37,750 nt of DNA from contig JBBTRZ010000010.1 in assembly GCA_038064935.1 (NCBI GenBank), positions 1 through 37,750 on the forward strand. The letters are read 5' to 3'. Shown one piece after another: positions 37,749 to 37,750 of this stretch. The stretch is from JAGVGK01 sp038064935 (GTDB lineage: Bacteria > Patescibacteriota > Minisyncoccia > Phycocordibacterales > JACOZG01). The notes below the pieces were generated by a model. The model saw only the letters and a program-made list of their open reading frames with translations. It was not told the DNA's origin and did no database searches. The position numbers and the translations under genes are program-made. Positions within the stretch are counted from its first letter, which is position 1. Every line of letters begins with the position of its first letter.

Positions 37749-37750
37749 AG

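Noticed and set aside
1..37750. Circular plasmid or phage genome
   Set aside because: The end repeat is inverted, not direct, and the gene content is chromosomal with no phage or plasmid genes.
1..37750. UGA-as-glycine recoding (code 25)
   Set aside because: Conserved genes such as tag (glycosylase), corA and murA end at TGA at the expected length, and no conserved Gly needs an internal TGA.

Overview
The window looks like a complete metagenomic contig from a member of the Candidate Phyla Radiation (Patescibacteria). The grounds are the standard genetic code with ordinary TGA stops, very compact packing, many 4-14 bp gene overlaps, mostly leaderless housekeeping genes, CPR-type surface proteins (HTH-plus-membrane protein, WxL-like NYxLxS protein, NYNxxATxDDGSC protein), a PriA that has lost its helicase motifs, and several small toxin modules in an otherwise reduced gene set. 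I cannot assign a class within CPR. No phage, transposase, rRNA or CRISPR array is visible. Both ends fall in the same 53-bp sequence in inverted orientation (1-53 and 37696-37748), so the contig probably stops in a genomic repeat. A real terminal inverted repeat cannot be excluded.

Layout. 1-753: promoter, a broken copy of the ftsX start and a MazF-like toxin. 754-3370 (+): ftsX and pyrG. 3439-4718: accessory patch (Nudix, DUF5678-like protein, retropepsin-like protease, broken DUF1653 gene). 4715-5624 (+): tRNA-binding protein and 3-methyladenine glycosylase. 8886-5631 (-): priA-def-fmt. 8951-17523 (+): cell-surface locus with a membrane-tethered HTH protein, a fused DUF916-like/WxL-like protein, an M11-like metalloprotease, a large surface protein and a type IV pilin whose leader is out of frame by one G; a phd-mazF-type pair (-) sits inside it. 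17751-24053: SD-led genes of unknown function (-), tRNA-Glu(CTC), rmuC, gdhA, a PIN-toxin module and rplU. 28509-24086 (-): corA-cysS-dnaB-recR. 28591-31002: ctpA, rplI, rpmA (-), Ada-like membrane protein. 31001-37656: two strong unidentified non-coding RNA genes, an SLT-like protein (-), gltX-envC-small membrane protein (-), murA-mreB (-).

How it fits together. The core genes cover wall synthesis and division (MurA, MreB, FtsX, EnvC-like M23 protein, SLT protein, CtpA), translation (CysRS, GluRS, tRNA-Glu, L9, L21, L27, Def, Fmt, MetRS-C-like) and DNA maintenance (DnaB, PriA-like, RecR, RmuC, Tag). Many core genes have a -10 hexamer ending 6-8 nt before the start codon and no SD, so they are probably leaderless. 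Several accessory genes instead have clear SD leaders.

Most notable: (1) two toxin modules (mazF-like at 189, PIN at 21765) are each flanked by a duplicated copy of the 5' end or promoter of the adjacent core gene (ftsX, rplU); (2) two kinds of covarying structured RNA leader, two copies each, lie in front of unknown genes; (3) two long RNA genes share an almost identical TTGACA-N16-TATACT promoter; (4) a pilin gene carries a G7 tract exactly at the prepilin cleavage site.
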